Assembly: GCF_001039355.2 (NCBI RefSeq)
Contig: NW_019775840.1
Coordinates: 62,001 to 126,000, forward strand
DNA: 64,000 nt
From: Lingula anatina
Taxonomy: Eukaryota; Brachiopoda; Lingulata; Lingulida; Lingulidae
Direction of reading: 5' to 3'
Part shown: positions 1 through 10,689 of the stretch, one piece after another
Numbering within the stretch: position 1 is the stretch's first letter
How the letters are laid out: each line of letters opens with the position of its first letter
Position numbers and translations under genes: made by a program
Notes under the pieces: model-generated
What the model saw: only the letters and a program-made list of their open reading frames with translations
The model's database searches: none
Told to the model about the DNA's origin: nothing

Positions 1-190
1 ATACTGACACGTACGGACACCCAATGTCATTTGTACGACAGCGAAATCCACACACATAATAAAATTAAGATTCGACAGCGCTTATCAATTATGTCAATCA
101 TCGTGCATATGTTATGACCGGTCATACAATACTACGCGAAGTAACCGATTGCAATAACCATCTCATCAAGGCGCCTCCTTTCTTTACTTT

Positions 191-217
191 AAACTCTTTT
201 TTTTCTCTCTTCAACAG
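191..217 (+). promoter_or_regulatory. candidate splice acceptor for subgenomic env mRNA
   Basis: A long pyrimidine tract ends in CAG at 215-217, immediately before the first ATGs of the envelope frame (218 and 223). This is where a retroviral subgenomic env transcript would be spliced. The matching donor lies outside the window, so this is inference from position and sequence only. Confidence 0.35.
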
Positions 218-222
218 ATGAG

Positions 223-2451
223 ATGGATATATGCAACGGCAATGCTTCGACATATGCGACATTCAAGGAATTAATGAAGTCACTACGACTTTTGTCCGTG
301 GTGCTAGTCATCGGCATGATCACAGTCAGCCAGACTACTGCACTCAACCTCGACAATGACGTCATCCATAGAGTCAACTATGGCACAGTATTTACTCCTA
401 TTGGTAAAATCTTGCCAAATGTGGAATATTGGTCTCATACTTATGAATTAGTAATACCCGACTTTAGCGTTAAAAACCACCCAATTCATCTTTGTAGATC
501 TGGAGAAGTTTGTAATTTATATCGTTCAGGTTTAAAGACGGCTAGAAGCATCCGAAGCGACATTATGAAGTCAATGCATGATATGTCTCAAGTAATCGAC
601 CCTCTACTTTCAAATTTAAATGTGGAGAAAATTTCGGCAAAATCTAGATCTAAACGCAGCATATTTCCATTCGTTGCTGAAATCAGTAAATCAATTTTTG
701 GCACCGCAAGTAATAAAGACCTCAAAAATTTAGCATCTCACGTAGCTCAAATTGCAGAAAATCAGCAAAAGCTTATTACTCAACTGTCTTCAACTAATTC
801 TAATTATGAGTCGCTATTGTCTGTCTTAGATGATAGGGTAGACAAGGCGATGGATATCTCTGAAGCATTATACAATGAGACGAGAATGATAGCGACGGAA
901 GTATCACAAAATTTGGCAGCAATTAACCTTAATGCAAAAATGTACAATTTACAATCGCATGAACTGTTAACAGCAATTCAGTTATATTCTCATATGGTTA
1001 AGTATCAAACAGCTATTATTCAGTTAGCGCAAGGTTTATTGAGTCCACTGATTTTACCTCCACAACTTATACAAGAGACTATAACTTTTATTCAGTCGAA
1101 ACTTAAGGAACAAGCCCCGACTTCAACTTTGATTCACACCACTCCAAATTTCTACTATAAGCATCCACATTTCGTTACGGCCTTCCACAATCAGTCACTC
1201 TTCATTAGACTAAAATTTCCCATAACGACTTACCCTCATGCGCTCACCGCGTACTCAGTCACAACGTATCCGGTCCCTCTCCAGCGTAAGTCTCTCCATG
1301 GTACTTTTATCAAACTACCATCCATTTTTGCCATTTCCGATGATGAGACTCACTATTCCATCCTCACGCATAAAGACTGGTCGTTATGTCGAGGCACATT
1401 CCACAAATCTTGTCCACAATATCCAATTTTGATTCCTGTTAGTTTTGAGAGCTGTGTTAGCAGTCTTTTCCTAAACTTACGCCCAAAAATATTAGAAAAT
1501 TGCAATTTTACATTTCAACAGAATGCCGTTTCCTCTTCCGCACACTTCATTACCAAAGACACCATATTATTCACCAACGTGGACGTCATAATGCTACATT
1601 GCTCCCATACCAAGACGTCCCATATCTCCAATTGTCATCATTGTGTCGTGCACCTACCCTGTCACTGCACAATTAATACTAAGATAGCCTATTTTCCGGA
1701 ACGTTTATATAATTGTCATAATTTTTCTTTTGATGAAACCGTCAAATACCCCTTTAACCTCATTGCTCTACAACACTTGTTTGCGGAAGAGCGCATTAAC
1801 GATCTCATGGGAGATACCTTGTTATCTAAGCCTCCTTCCTTAACCATTCCGAAAATCAAGATTCTTCACAATAAAATTGATTCTATCATCGCCTCCGAAC
1901 GGACTGACCATTTAAATTTCAAACGCATCATGTCTGCGGTAAAACGGAAGCAACCAGTTTACCATTCAATAGCAGACACACTTCCCGACAGTCAGCAATC
2001 TGACGACCTTACACCCCTTATCCCTTATATCGCTGTTGGTCTATCGGCTTTTAACATTCTCTTTACCGCCTTTTTATCTTATAAATTTGCTAAACTGTCT
2101 GTTATCATAACCTCGCTTCAAAACATTGTCTCTGTTCGTGGTTTAAATCTAACCTTTGAAGCCACCGCACTTCCGACTACTTTTGAAATTGATTCCCCAA
2201 TTTTTGTATTACCCTACATCACCGAATCAGTTGTTATTTTGCTGCTTTTCGTTATAATTGCCATTCTCATTTTTCGCAAATCCTACGGACATAGACCTGT
2301 CCTGGCCTTACAGATTTCAACGTTAGATGATGCTGTTGTTTTGCCTGTTATGCACCTTCAGGATAGTGTAACGGCCTGGAAAGCACACACACACCCACAT
2401 TATTCGATAATTTTGAGATCCATGGTTGTATTTATCCCATGTTGCACATAG
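223..2451 (+). CDS. retroelement envelope (fusion glycoprotein, baculovirus-F/errantivirus-like type)
   Basis: An uninterrupted 742-codon frame. A hydrophobic signal peptide covers roughly residues 20-42; an in-frame ATG at 274 (residue 18) gives a more standard signal start. A furin-type RSKR site lies at residues 142-145, followed directly by a hydrophobic stretch rich in F, I and G that resembles a fusion peptide, then a heptad-like helical region (about 165-215). A Cys-rich segment occupies the middle. One hydrophobic segment is near residues 598-622 and a C-terminal membrane anchor is at about 668-685, followed by a basic cytoplasmic tail. Several N-x-S/T sites are present. This layout is that of class I fusion glycoproteins of the insect errantivirus/baculovirus F type, known to mediate low-pH membrane fusion. 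The frame has no stop or frameshift, so the insertion may be recent or the gene kept. Whether it is expressed cannot be told. Confidence 0.75.
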   Translation: MDICNGNASTYATFKELMKSLRLLSVVLVIGMITVSQTTALNLDNDVIHRVNYGTVFTPIGKILPNVEYWSHTYELVIPDFSVKNHPIHLCRSGEVCNLYRSGLKTARSIRSDIMKSMHDMSQVIDPLLSNLNVEKISAKSRSKRSIFPFVAEISKSIFGTASNKDLKNLASHVAQIAENQQKLITQLSSTNSNYESLLSVLDDRVDKAMDISEALYNETRMIATEVSQNLAAINLNAKMYNLQSHELLTAIQLYSHMVKYQTAIIQLAQGLLSPLILPPQLIQETITFIQSKLKEQAPTSTLIHTTPNFYYKHPHFVTAFHNQSLFIRLKFPITTYPHALTAYSVTTYPVPLQRKSLHGTFIKLPSIFAISDDETHYSILTHKDWSLCRGTFHKSCPQYPILIPVSFESCVSSLFLNLRPKILENCNFTFQQNAVSSSAHFITKDTILFTNVDVIMLHCSHTKTSHISNCHHCVVHLPCHCTINTKIAYFPERLYNCHNFSFDETVKYPFNLIALQHLFAEERINDLMGDTLLSKPPSLTIPKIKILHNKIDSIIASERTDHLNFKRIMSAVKRKQPVYHSIADTLPDSQQSDDLTPLIPYIAVGLSAFNILFTAFLSYKFAKLSVIITSLQNIVSVRGLNLTFEATALPTTFEIDSPIFVLPYITESVVILLLFVIIAILIFRKSYGHRPVLALQISTLDDAVVLPVMHLQDSVTAWKAHTHPHYSIILRSMVVFIPCCT

Positions 2452-3380
2452 ATTGGAACGGTATCTGTCTTTCTAATGACGAAATTGATCAATCGATTAC
2501 TCTTTTCAATCCGATTCCCTTAAAATACTGCCAAACTTATAAGTTGAAAAAGATGTTTGCTCAGCCATTCTTTGCACATTTAATTATTCAGCAGTGCAGT
2601 TGGCTATACAAGCTGGATATCATGCCTGTTGAAGTTTTTGTTTAATATAGTTCCTCCAAAAAGAAAAAGCCGACCTCTTGCGACACTGTTCATGCATTGA
2701 TGAGAATTTCAGGACAGAATTCTTGAATGAAGCTCACTCCTTTGTTATGATTAATGTTTTAATATTTTATCTTTAGAGATAGACATATTTACTCATCTTA
2801 ATATTCATTTCTTGAGAATTACTCAAAATATATCAATTTTTTTTAGCAGTCATCTTATTTGTATACTACTTTCATAATAATTTTCGTTAAAAGATATCAT
2901 TATGCGGTAAAATTGTAAGGGTTATGGTTATGATATTATTTATTCTCCATTTTATCCTAGTAACCGTATTTTATTCAGCTCTCTATAATTATTCATAGAT
3001 ACGATGTTACACTTGACGTTCCGGTGCGATAATTGTTAATGTTGTGATAGCATCGTCTTAGTCTTTGTGAAAAGAGCCATCGCTTTTGACACAGATTAAT
3101 CATTTACTTTTACTTAAAATTTATTACCATTCGCTTATTTATTTTAGTAGATTAATTGCTTCATGTGTCTATTTTTCTTTTGTTTTTTTTTTAATTAGCT
3201 ATCTATCAAGTTTCATAATACTTTCACATGTTATATCGATGCAGGTACATGTACACCGGTTCTATGTAATCGTCTGAAGATATCACCTGGTGTTGTGTGT
3301 GTATTTTACTTTACATATTTTACATTTAGTTATTTCTACTTAGTTTTGCAGGAGCAAAATCTTCTAAGGCCCGACGGACA
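2452..3380. other. region between env and 3' LTR, no gene seen
   Basis: AT-rich sequence with only short frames (for example 2439-2645, overlapping the env end). No purine-rich tract sits directly before the LTR; the bases up to 3380 are mixed, so the polypurine tract is atypical or degraded. Confidence 0.5.
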
Positions 3381-4185
3381 TGTAACGCAGTTGGTAGCAA
3401 GATGAGCTTTTACATAACATTTAGTAATTAAAACTTCTGTGTAATAGACCAATGCCACACCTGGCTTCCTGTGAATATATTAGTCACACCGCTGTCATCT
3501 CTATTTTTATCTCGGATTTTCTGCAAGAGCAATTCCAAGTGATTATCCTTTAATCTCTCAAAGGTACAGAGAAATCTTAAGCTATCTTGAAAGTCGGTGT
3601 TGGACGGTGCTACCTTAACTGAAGATGCAATTGTGACCATCGAGCCTTATGAGATTATACATTCGAAGGGCCGCACACGTATTATAGTAAGCGCCCAGTA
3701 TTATGTTTATTAATCATCAATTACGGGTGAAAGTATTGTTTTATCAACGAGCGTAATATAGAATAGAAGTTTAAGGCCAAGTAGCCAGTATAACTAGTAA
3801 CTGTTTATATAAAGAGAATTATCCTGTCACCATCAGGCACGGTAAACAGTGACCTCACCCTCAAAATTCAGTATAAAGGGCGTCCCGATTTCTACACCGG
3901 GGAACTAACGCTAGACCGATCCCAGGGACGTCAGAGTGACCAGCAACGACGAGAGCACGAGAGGGAGACTGAGGACTGAGGACGGCCGGGTCAATCAGAG
4001 CCTAGATCGAGGGAACGATTGGGTCACTGTCTTACCGTAGCGCTGTGCCTACCTGAGCTAGATGTCCCTGTATATGTAACGGGTTAAAGTAATAAACTGT
4101 ATTAATAGGGAAACCTATCTTAGACTGTTGTGTCATTCTTACGAACCTCGCGCACACGCCAAACCACCGCACCGGCCCCGTTACA
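3381..4185 (+). repeat. 3' LTR (805 bp) of the env-carrying retroelement
   Basis: The ends are the short inverted repeat TGTAACG (3381) and CGTTACA (ending 4185). Inside, in the expected order, are TATAAA at 3872-3877 and AATAAA at 4091-4096, about 220 bp apart, giving U3, R and U5 regions. The 5' partner LTR is outside the window, so identity between LTRs and the target duplication (TTACT on the right is a candidate) cannot be checked. Confidence 0.7.
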
Positions 4186-4480
4186 TTACTTTTCTCAAAA
4201 CTTTTACTGGAAACTAAATGCAACGTTTAAATTAATAAATAATGTGCAAATTCATCTACTGAAACAGAAATTATAGAAAAAATACATAGAGGTATTTACA
4301 GCAGCAACAACTTCCTGTACATAGTTGATGAAACCATTTATAAGGAAACCATGAATCCAATACACTTATTTTCAGATAACTGTAGTTTGTCACATACATG
4401 CATTCTCGCTAAAATGTTATTACTATAGCTTGAATGCTATTCACGTCTCCACAATTAAAGCTAAGGTCCTGGCTGCATAC

Positions 4481-4496
4481 CTTTTTTGTCTGTCAT
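4481..4496 (-). CDS. unit G: first coding exon (MTDKK) of an EGF-SRCR receptor copy
   Basis: On the minus strand ATGACAGACAAAAAAG is followed by GTATGC, the same start-codon exon and donor seen at 14.37, 15.05, 22.47, 32.24 and 44.93 kb. It ends in phase 1. No membrane exon follows before the LTR at 4185, so the rest of this copy is split off by the retroelement or lies left of the window. Upstream are two copies of the promoter element (4877 and 5299). Confidence 0.55.
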
Positions 4497-4876
4497 GTTA
4501 ACTTTCTTCTAAAGTTAAAACCAGTGCTGGAGTGATAAAAGACATGCATTTAATTTACTATTTGTCATGTTTAAAAATAACTTGTAGCCATGGGTATTAT
4601 TAATAACGGTCACATGGCTGACATAAATTGCTGAAACAGAGAAAGGACAGAAAAATATACTACTGGTTTTACAATTAAAAATTGGCGTCTACATAGCTGA
4701 AAAATGTAAATCAAAATTGATACACAATGCATCAAGAAGAAAGATAATCATCTTTAAAAAGTCCATGCAAAACTAAACTATCTCAAACCTTTTTCAGTTA
4801 CTGATTTTACTAACTGTTGTTCATAAAAACGATTTTTGAACTGTATGTTTCACATCTCACTTAAAAACTCATTCTT

Positions 4877-4910
4877 CTTCCTGGTTGATGAAACGAGCAC
4901 AGCACGTTAT
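4877..4910 (-). promoter_or_regulatory. conserved ETS/E-box promoter element, proximal copy of unit G
   Basis: Plus-strand CTTCCTGG, then about 18 bp, then CACGTT. In gene direction this is a degraded E-box followed by CCAGGAAG (ETS core). Matches the element at 15335-15372, at a similar distance from its first exon. Confidence 0.5.
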
Positions 4911-5188
4911 ATGAAAAAATATTCATTGCAGTCCACAGCAACGTAATTTATTTTTGATAACTCCATACATATTACATAAAAAAGCGAGTTTTAGATCCTT
5001 TGAAATGATTTCGCTAAAATAACTACCACCATTTACATTGCCTATTTAATCGGCAACTACGTAAATTTTTTTATCTTAAAAAATGTAAATGGTAATAGTT
5101 GCACAAAGCAGAAACAGAGATGATCATCTTTACAAAATACAAAAAACTTAACAATTCGAAAAATACCAAATATTTTTATTATACTTAC

Positions 5189-5330
5189 CAAATGCGTTAA
5201 TTAAAAACCACTTTTCATAGTCTTTTTCAAACTGTATACCGTGCACGTGTTGTTGACAACAAAACAGTGCTTCTCACATTGAAAGTCACCAAACGTTCCT
5301 TCCTGGTTGATAAACGAGCACAGTACGTGA
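5189..5330 (-). promoter_or_regulatory. unit G promoter element and non-coding 5' exon
   Basis: The conserved element (CTTCCTGG at about 5299; TACGTG replaces CACGTG) is followed in gene direction by about 110 bp that matches the 5' segment at 15777-15887, ending in a consensus donor (TTG|GTAAGT, exon end 5189). No ATG-led frame of note, so it is best read as a 5' untranslated exon spliced to 4481-4496. Confidence 0.5.
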
Positions 5331-8130
5331 TATGAAATATAGGAATATCAAATCGTGTTCGTCTCACTTAATTGGCTGCATATCTTTTGTAGCACACAGC
5401 CCGTTCAGGAAAGTCATAAAGAGGCTTCCCTCATTTAAGTACTGCTTGAGAATAATTAGACGTGAGATGTATTACGAAAATTCAAAATAATTGGAAACTC
5501 TGCCGTCCCGGAAGGGCATCTTATAAATTGCATTGTATTCAGTTTCTGTGACCCACTGTATTTAAGTTTTAGTTGTAAATATCAACTTATTTGCCAAGGG
5601 CTTGTGCTAGTTGAGTCACCCTTGTATACAACTATAGCAATCCGAATAATAAATTGAAGAGTGCAATAAAGCTTCCATAGCCGTTTTTCATTCTGGCTTA
5701 TCATGGAAATTCTAAGGAGTTGAAATAAATTAATAAATAATGCGAAATAGAAAGGGTGATGGTCGATTGTTTTGTGGGTGAATATTAAACTAACATGAAA
5801 ATAACGTGAGGCTAAACTATCCACCTTTTACACCTTCATCGTCTCAATTATGTTACAGTCCTAATATTATGTATGTGTGCATTTTTTCCATCTACCATAA
5901 GAAGATCAGATACAATTATAACGTCAGAAAATACAATAGAGGGAGTGTGATAATGATAGGGTCGCTAAACGATTTTGACGGAATATAGTTACTAGCCTAA
6001 TCCCCTTGTCGCCTGGGTAGGCACGCCCCCTTAGAGTACTTATGTAAACAAAAGGTCTTCCATAGAAAACTATCCTTTTGTTCAACAGCTTCGCGCGTGC
6101 AGCAGATTATGTATACATGTATAGTGACACTATACAGCTAACTGCAGTTAAATCTGTGAAAGCTGTTGTTTGATTTATTCTATTCTGAAGATTGGTGATG
6201 CATATTTTGAGTGCTTAATTATTTGCCCTCCTTCTTACGAGAGAAAGGAAAAAGGGAGAGAAACAGAGATAGTCTCAAATAAAAAGGGTAGGAGTAATAT
6301 AATACATTAATTAAAGGGACTCGCGGTGGAAGAAACGATAGGCTGTTTTGCATCAAGGTATGCAATTATAATCCCAAATGGCCCATTGCATATACGGCCG
6401 TACTTTAAATGCATTACTCATAGTTGGATCACCGGCATTTTTTGTTATCTGACAAATTAAGGCAGATTAACGTTTTAGCTATTAATTCTAAATTCACTTA
6501 TATTTCGGACTAAACTCCATGTCAGATTGATGACCATGACGCTGTGCCACCAGAGTGACAGTTTAAATTTCTAAACAAATTTCGTTTTTTGCCTGATGTT
6601 TTTTATTATCAATTGAAAACTTTTCCATGTTCTACTACGTGAACGTGTATGTACACTATTCTAGACTTTTTTATTTTCGCCAACTACACAAACAAATACC
6701 ACTAACTGCCCCCTCCCCCCCCCCCATAAACAAACACACCCCTCCTTGCTTACATCTTGCCGTTTTTGCGTCTCTCGATCGTTATTGCACACACTGAAGA
6801 TCTAAGGCACGTATGATACCATTAATTGTATGATAATCTATGCTAGCCTTTACATTTTACAGACTAAATTCCTCAGACCTTACAACACTACCGGTCCCAT
6901 CGAGACCGGTCCCATCTAGGGACATATCTCCTGATTCCCCGATTCACAGCGCAAGTGGCGCGCGCCAAATGCTCACCGTGTCCGGGCCCCTTAACTCATT
7001 CCGTAATCCTTCTTGCACATTTATTTAATCGTATCAGAACGTTTGATACACAATGTTCACTAGTGTCATAATTTTGGCGGTTTATTAAAACCATATTTGT
7101 ACAAAGTAGGTTAGCATAAGTTATGCAACAACCAGTATGAAGAACAACTCCCTTTTTATGTGAGGCAAGACAACCTATTCAAACTGATTATAACCTTGAT
7201 AAAGACACGAGGCAAAGGAGTTATGTAAACTCACGTGTGAAAACACATTCTTTGTCACTTTTACAAGACAATGGAGGCGACCAAGTGGAGTAATTACAAT
7301 ACACCCCTGTACAGTCAAAGAGACATTAGTTTTTAAAGCTTACTTCGGGTCAGCCCTTTGCTTGTTCGAAGAAAAGAGATAGATGTCGCGACGCGAATCC
7401 TTTTATTAACCCTTCATGAGTTTGTGTACAAGTGTGAAAGACAGGCAACAATTTTGAGTCGCTGTTCATATTATTCGCAATTAATATTGGAGTATACCTC
7501 CTTCGCCTACATGTAAACATCAGACAAGGCGTTGAGATCGATAAAAGTGGAGGTTAATCTGAAAAATTAGATGCGATTTTTGTGAAATGACTTATTAAGT
7601 GATGTGCATGTACCTAACATGTTTAAATTCTTGATTTTTATTATTTGAAACATCTTTCATACACGTCCTCATATTTATATTTCTCTCAGGCCATACTCAT
7701 TTTATTACATGAGACTCTAAAGCACAGGGCAATGTGAAAGTTAATTGGCTTCAGAGACTTGTTATCCTTCATGCAGTTTTATAGCTTGGATGAACTAGAA
7801 ATAGGCTTTACGTAGCTCTACTTATTTTACGACAATTAAAAAAAAATCAGTCAGCAAGGCTTGATTTGACTTCGTGTTAACCTGACACTGGTTTTAAAAG
7901 AATAAATATAAATATGTTGGATGGATTAAATCACCGACATCGTTCTATCATAACGTGGTAATTTACACAGATAATATTTATAAGTTGTCTGTCGTTCAGC
8001 ACGCATTATAGGCGAGTAGCCAACAGTGACGATGATCAATCCAAGTAAATTATAGGCAAGTATTGTTTACAAAATAGATCATGATGAATAAACCTACGCT
8101 TTAATAAATAATCACCACACGGTTCTGTTT
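5331..8130. other. gene-free upstream region of unit G
   Basis: 5440-5850 is a diverged copy of 16030-16440 and of 35260-35520, the shared upstream block of the gene family. 5850-8130 holds no frame I can support. It includes a C-run (about 6712-6726), a short duplicated ACCGGTCCCAT motif near 6890-6915 and otherwise AT-rich unique sequence. Confidence 0.5.
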
Positions 8131-8377
8131 TTGTTGCTTGAAAGATTTCGTTTAAAGACGCTCAATGATATCAAAAATGATTTGACGTTATTTATGTGTG
8201 GGGGTAATCATTTCTATGGAAAGTCAACAGTTACACGTGCTTCTTAACGTCAAAGCAATGCCCTTGCCTCGATTTTATCAGACGGAAATAACGAGCAATG
8301 CATGCAGCCCTTTGACAATTCACTGCATTATTTCTTACCTTCACATCAAACTGCTATGAGATAAGAGATATACAGTT

Positions 8378-8404
8378 TTATATATATATATATATATATA
8401 TATA
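8378..8404. repeat. (TA)n microsatellite
   Basis: About 13 TA units, directly next to sequence shared with the intron of unit D (AGTCAAGTCCCATGA at about 8403, and 21525 in D). Confidence 0.9.
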
Positions 8405-8718
8405 GTCAAGTCCCATGAGATCAACAATTTACCATGCCAAGGATTTGGACTAGTACTTGATTTATCGATTATACATGTACATTTGAAGTTGATTTCCTCT
8501 CGCAAAATTAAATGAATATATATTCTTCTCATCCTTAGTGGAAAGCCCCTCCCCTTTCCTTCCTTTCACACTTTCAGACACTAAAAAGCAACATCAACAG
8601 CTGATAGCTACAACGATCCTGTGAATGATAGAATGAAGGAAACACCAAGATTATTACTTCTCTGTCAAATATTTCCATACAGTCTTTGTATCTCACGTGT
8701 CCTCTGCCCTTTACTTAC

Positions 8719-8935
8719 AATTTAAACACATTCTTAGCTGAAACCACATTCTTATTATTCAGGATCTGTTTTTGTCTTATTCCCTTAGGATAAAAGCCAA
8801 GTGACCAAGCAACAATAGCAACCAGTGCGGCACATAGTATTCTTACTATCACAAATGCAATGAGCAGCCGCCTGTTGATCTGAGACTTTCGTGGCTGTGT
8901 TGCCTCTTTAGGAGGTGTAGTGCCTCTCTCGGATG
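8719..8935 (-). pseudogene. unit F: relic of the membrane/cytoplasmic-tail exon
   Basis: The minus strand still reads the 3' two thirds of the membrane exon of unit D: TTPPKEATQPRKSQ, then INRRLLIAFVIV and a hydrophobic segment ending WSLGFYPKG, with a conserved donor (exon end 8719). Homology stops abruptly at about 8935, so the tyrosine motifs are missing. No EGF or SRCR exon follows. 8130-8340 matches the D intron between its first two EGF exons, and 8945-10600 matches the upstream region of D (23.57-25.5 kb). F is thus a decayed duplicate of the 5' half of a D-like gene. Confidence 0.75.
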
Positions 8936-9483
8936 AGTTTTTGGCATGAAAATTGTGACTTTGATTTCAAACACCTCCCTCATCTAAATAGTTATCAACA
9001 CCGTTTTAAAATTTGTCGAGTCAAAACGGTAGTACTATGATCTGGTACCAGGGATTTTTCTTGAAAGCCTTTCTTTTGATTTTATTTGAACATTGTAATT
9101 AGGGGTTCATACCTGGTTTTACCTTTAAATACGTGCCGTCAACCATGATAACTTTCACGATAATTACCTTCTGAATTACAAAATTTTCAAAGTTTTATCA
9201 AAAACCAATCATTGTCTCATACCAATTCACAAAGCAAGAACAATTAATCGACAATAAATGCTTGGTCACCCGGTATTCATAAGTGAGTGTTACATTAAAC
9301 AAAGTAATAGGAGTGGTGATTTTTATTGCTCTGATATTTAGTTAGGTGTTTTACATAAACGAAACTGGAAAAGGCTATTTTGCAGAAAAAGTGTCTTTAT
9401 AACTTATTGACGGGATTTCTATAAGAGCCTACCGGTACTTTCCGATTCAAAGAGTCCCTTTCGATCTGATTTGGGATTTTTAT

Positions 9484-9512
9484 TATGTGTTACAAATATC
9501 ACTGTATATGCG

Positions 9513-9543
<31 letters not shown>

Positions 9544-9633
9544 CATTGTTTGTTACAAATATCACTGTATATGCATATTTATTATTATTATTATTATAAT
9601 TGTTTATTACAAATATCACTGTATATGCATATC

Positions 9634-9670
<37 letters not shown>

Positions 9671-9695
9671 TGTTACAAATATCAGTGCATATGCA

Positions 9696-9739
<44 letters not shown>

Positions 9740-9753
9740 TATTACAAAGATGC
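9484..9753. repeat. compound minisatellite with (TTA/ATT)n tracts
   Basis: Four to five units of about 60-75 bp. Each has a constant core (TTACAAATATCACTGTATA) and an ATT tract of variable length. Long frames on both strands here (runs of Y, I or N) are artefacts of the triplet repeat. Confidence 0.9.
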
Positions 9754-10360
9754 ACAAAAAGGTAAACCTTCATTTTTGATAAACGAAATAACACCTGTAT
9801 ACCAAAACACTGTAATGTTGCAGAATAGAGATTGGCTGATTTTTAACACTTGCAGTTATTACAGGTTAGAGTAAATCATAGTGAGATGTGTCCAGGTGTC
9901 ACATGACACACAAGTATAAAATTGAACTCCCGCCCTAACGGTTCAGTTCATTCAGCAACACGGGTCTCCCCGGAGCATATTGTTTTATTGTTTAAATCAT
10001 TTAATTTAGTTTTAGGTCACACCAGTATCAGTTTCTATCAGTCTTCAATAGTTTTTCTGTAGCGAAGTACAATATATCCACTCCAAGAAAGTTTTCGAGT
10101 ATTAATGGTACGGTCACGGCAACATTTATTATTAATCTGCTTTATTTCTTTTATTAATTGGACCTTCAATAGATGCAGCCGTCATCGGCCAAATTTCGAA
10201 CATCATACTTGAGTCTGTTCCATTCTTTTAACTGACATATCCTATTACCTAAATCAGCTTAGATCAAGAAGACATAAAATAGATGGACAAAGCTAACACA
10301 TAGATAAGAATATCTACAAAGCATATTCGATACTTAATGAAACGTACCCCTTTTGCTTAC

Positions 10361-10470
10361 TAGCGAATGAATCAAAATAGATATCTATGAAAAGAGTAAT
10401 TGAAAACTTTACACTACCGGTGCGCACATTTTGTCCTTCCTGGTTGTGGAATCGAGTACACCACGTAACA
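10361..10470 (-). promoter_or_regulatory. unit F relic of promoter element and 5' exon
   Basis: CCTTCCTGGTTG (10435) followed by CCACGTAA, and a donor-like GCTTAC/TAGCG junction at 10361. The same pieces in the same order occur at 24693-24815 for unit D. The E-box has decayed to CACGTA. Confidence 0.45.
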
Positions 10471-10689
10471 CGAAACAATATGTAACATATCATCTTACGT
10501 TAGGCTAACATAAGTGGCTTCACCTCTTTTGGAGTCCACACTCCATGTCGGAAGTCTTCAAAGAAGCTCTTGTTTACATTCATTGTGAGGTTTTGAACAA
10601 ACAAGAGAGTTCATATTATCTTTTAATAAGTTAAAATGACGATCTTATATTTGAAACTTAGAGTACTTTTGAAATACAATATCTACATA

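Larger units (their letters stand above)
1..4185 (+). mobile_element. 3' part of an env-carrying LTR retroelement (left side outside window)
   Basis: The window opens inside an endogenous retroelement on the plus strand. Seen: a 742-codon envelope-type frame (223-2451), about 930 bp without a gene, then a terminal repeat with TATA box and polyadenylation signal (3381-4185). No gag, protease, RT or integrase is visible, so these and the 5' LTR must lie left of base 1 or be missing. Positions 1-222 show no convincing coding frame. The unit G first exon (4481-4496) lies just beyond the LTR. In intact units the membrane exon follows the first exon by about 250-300 bp, so the element probably sits in intron 1 of unit G, antisense to that gene. 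Assignment to an errantivirus-like Ty3/gypsy or other env-bearing LTR group is inference from the envelope type. Confidence 0.75.

Noticed and set aside
9419-9874. Overlapping long frames with runs of N, Y or I on both strands
   Set aside because: Direct products of the ATT/TTA triplet tracts in a minisatellite; no codon-like variation and no splice context.
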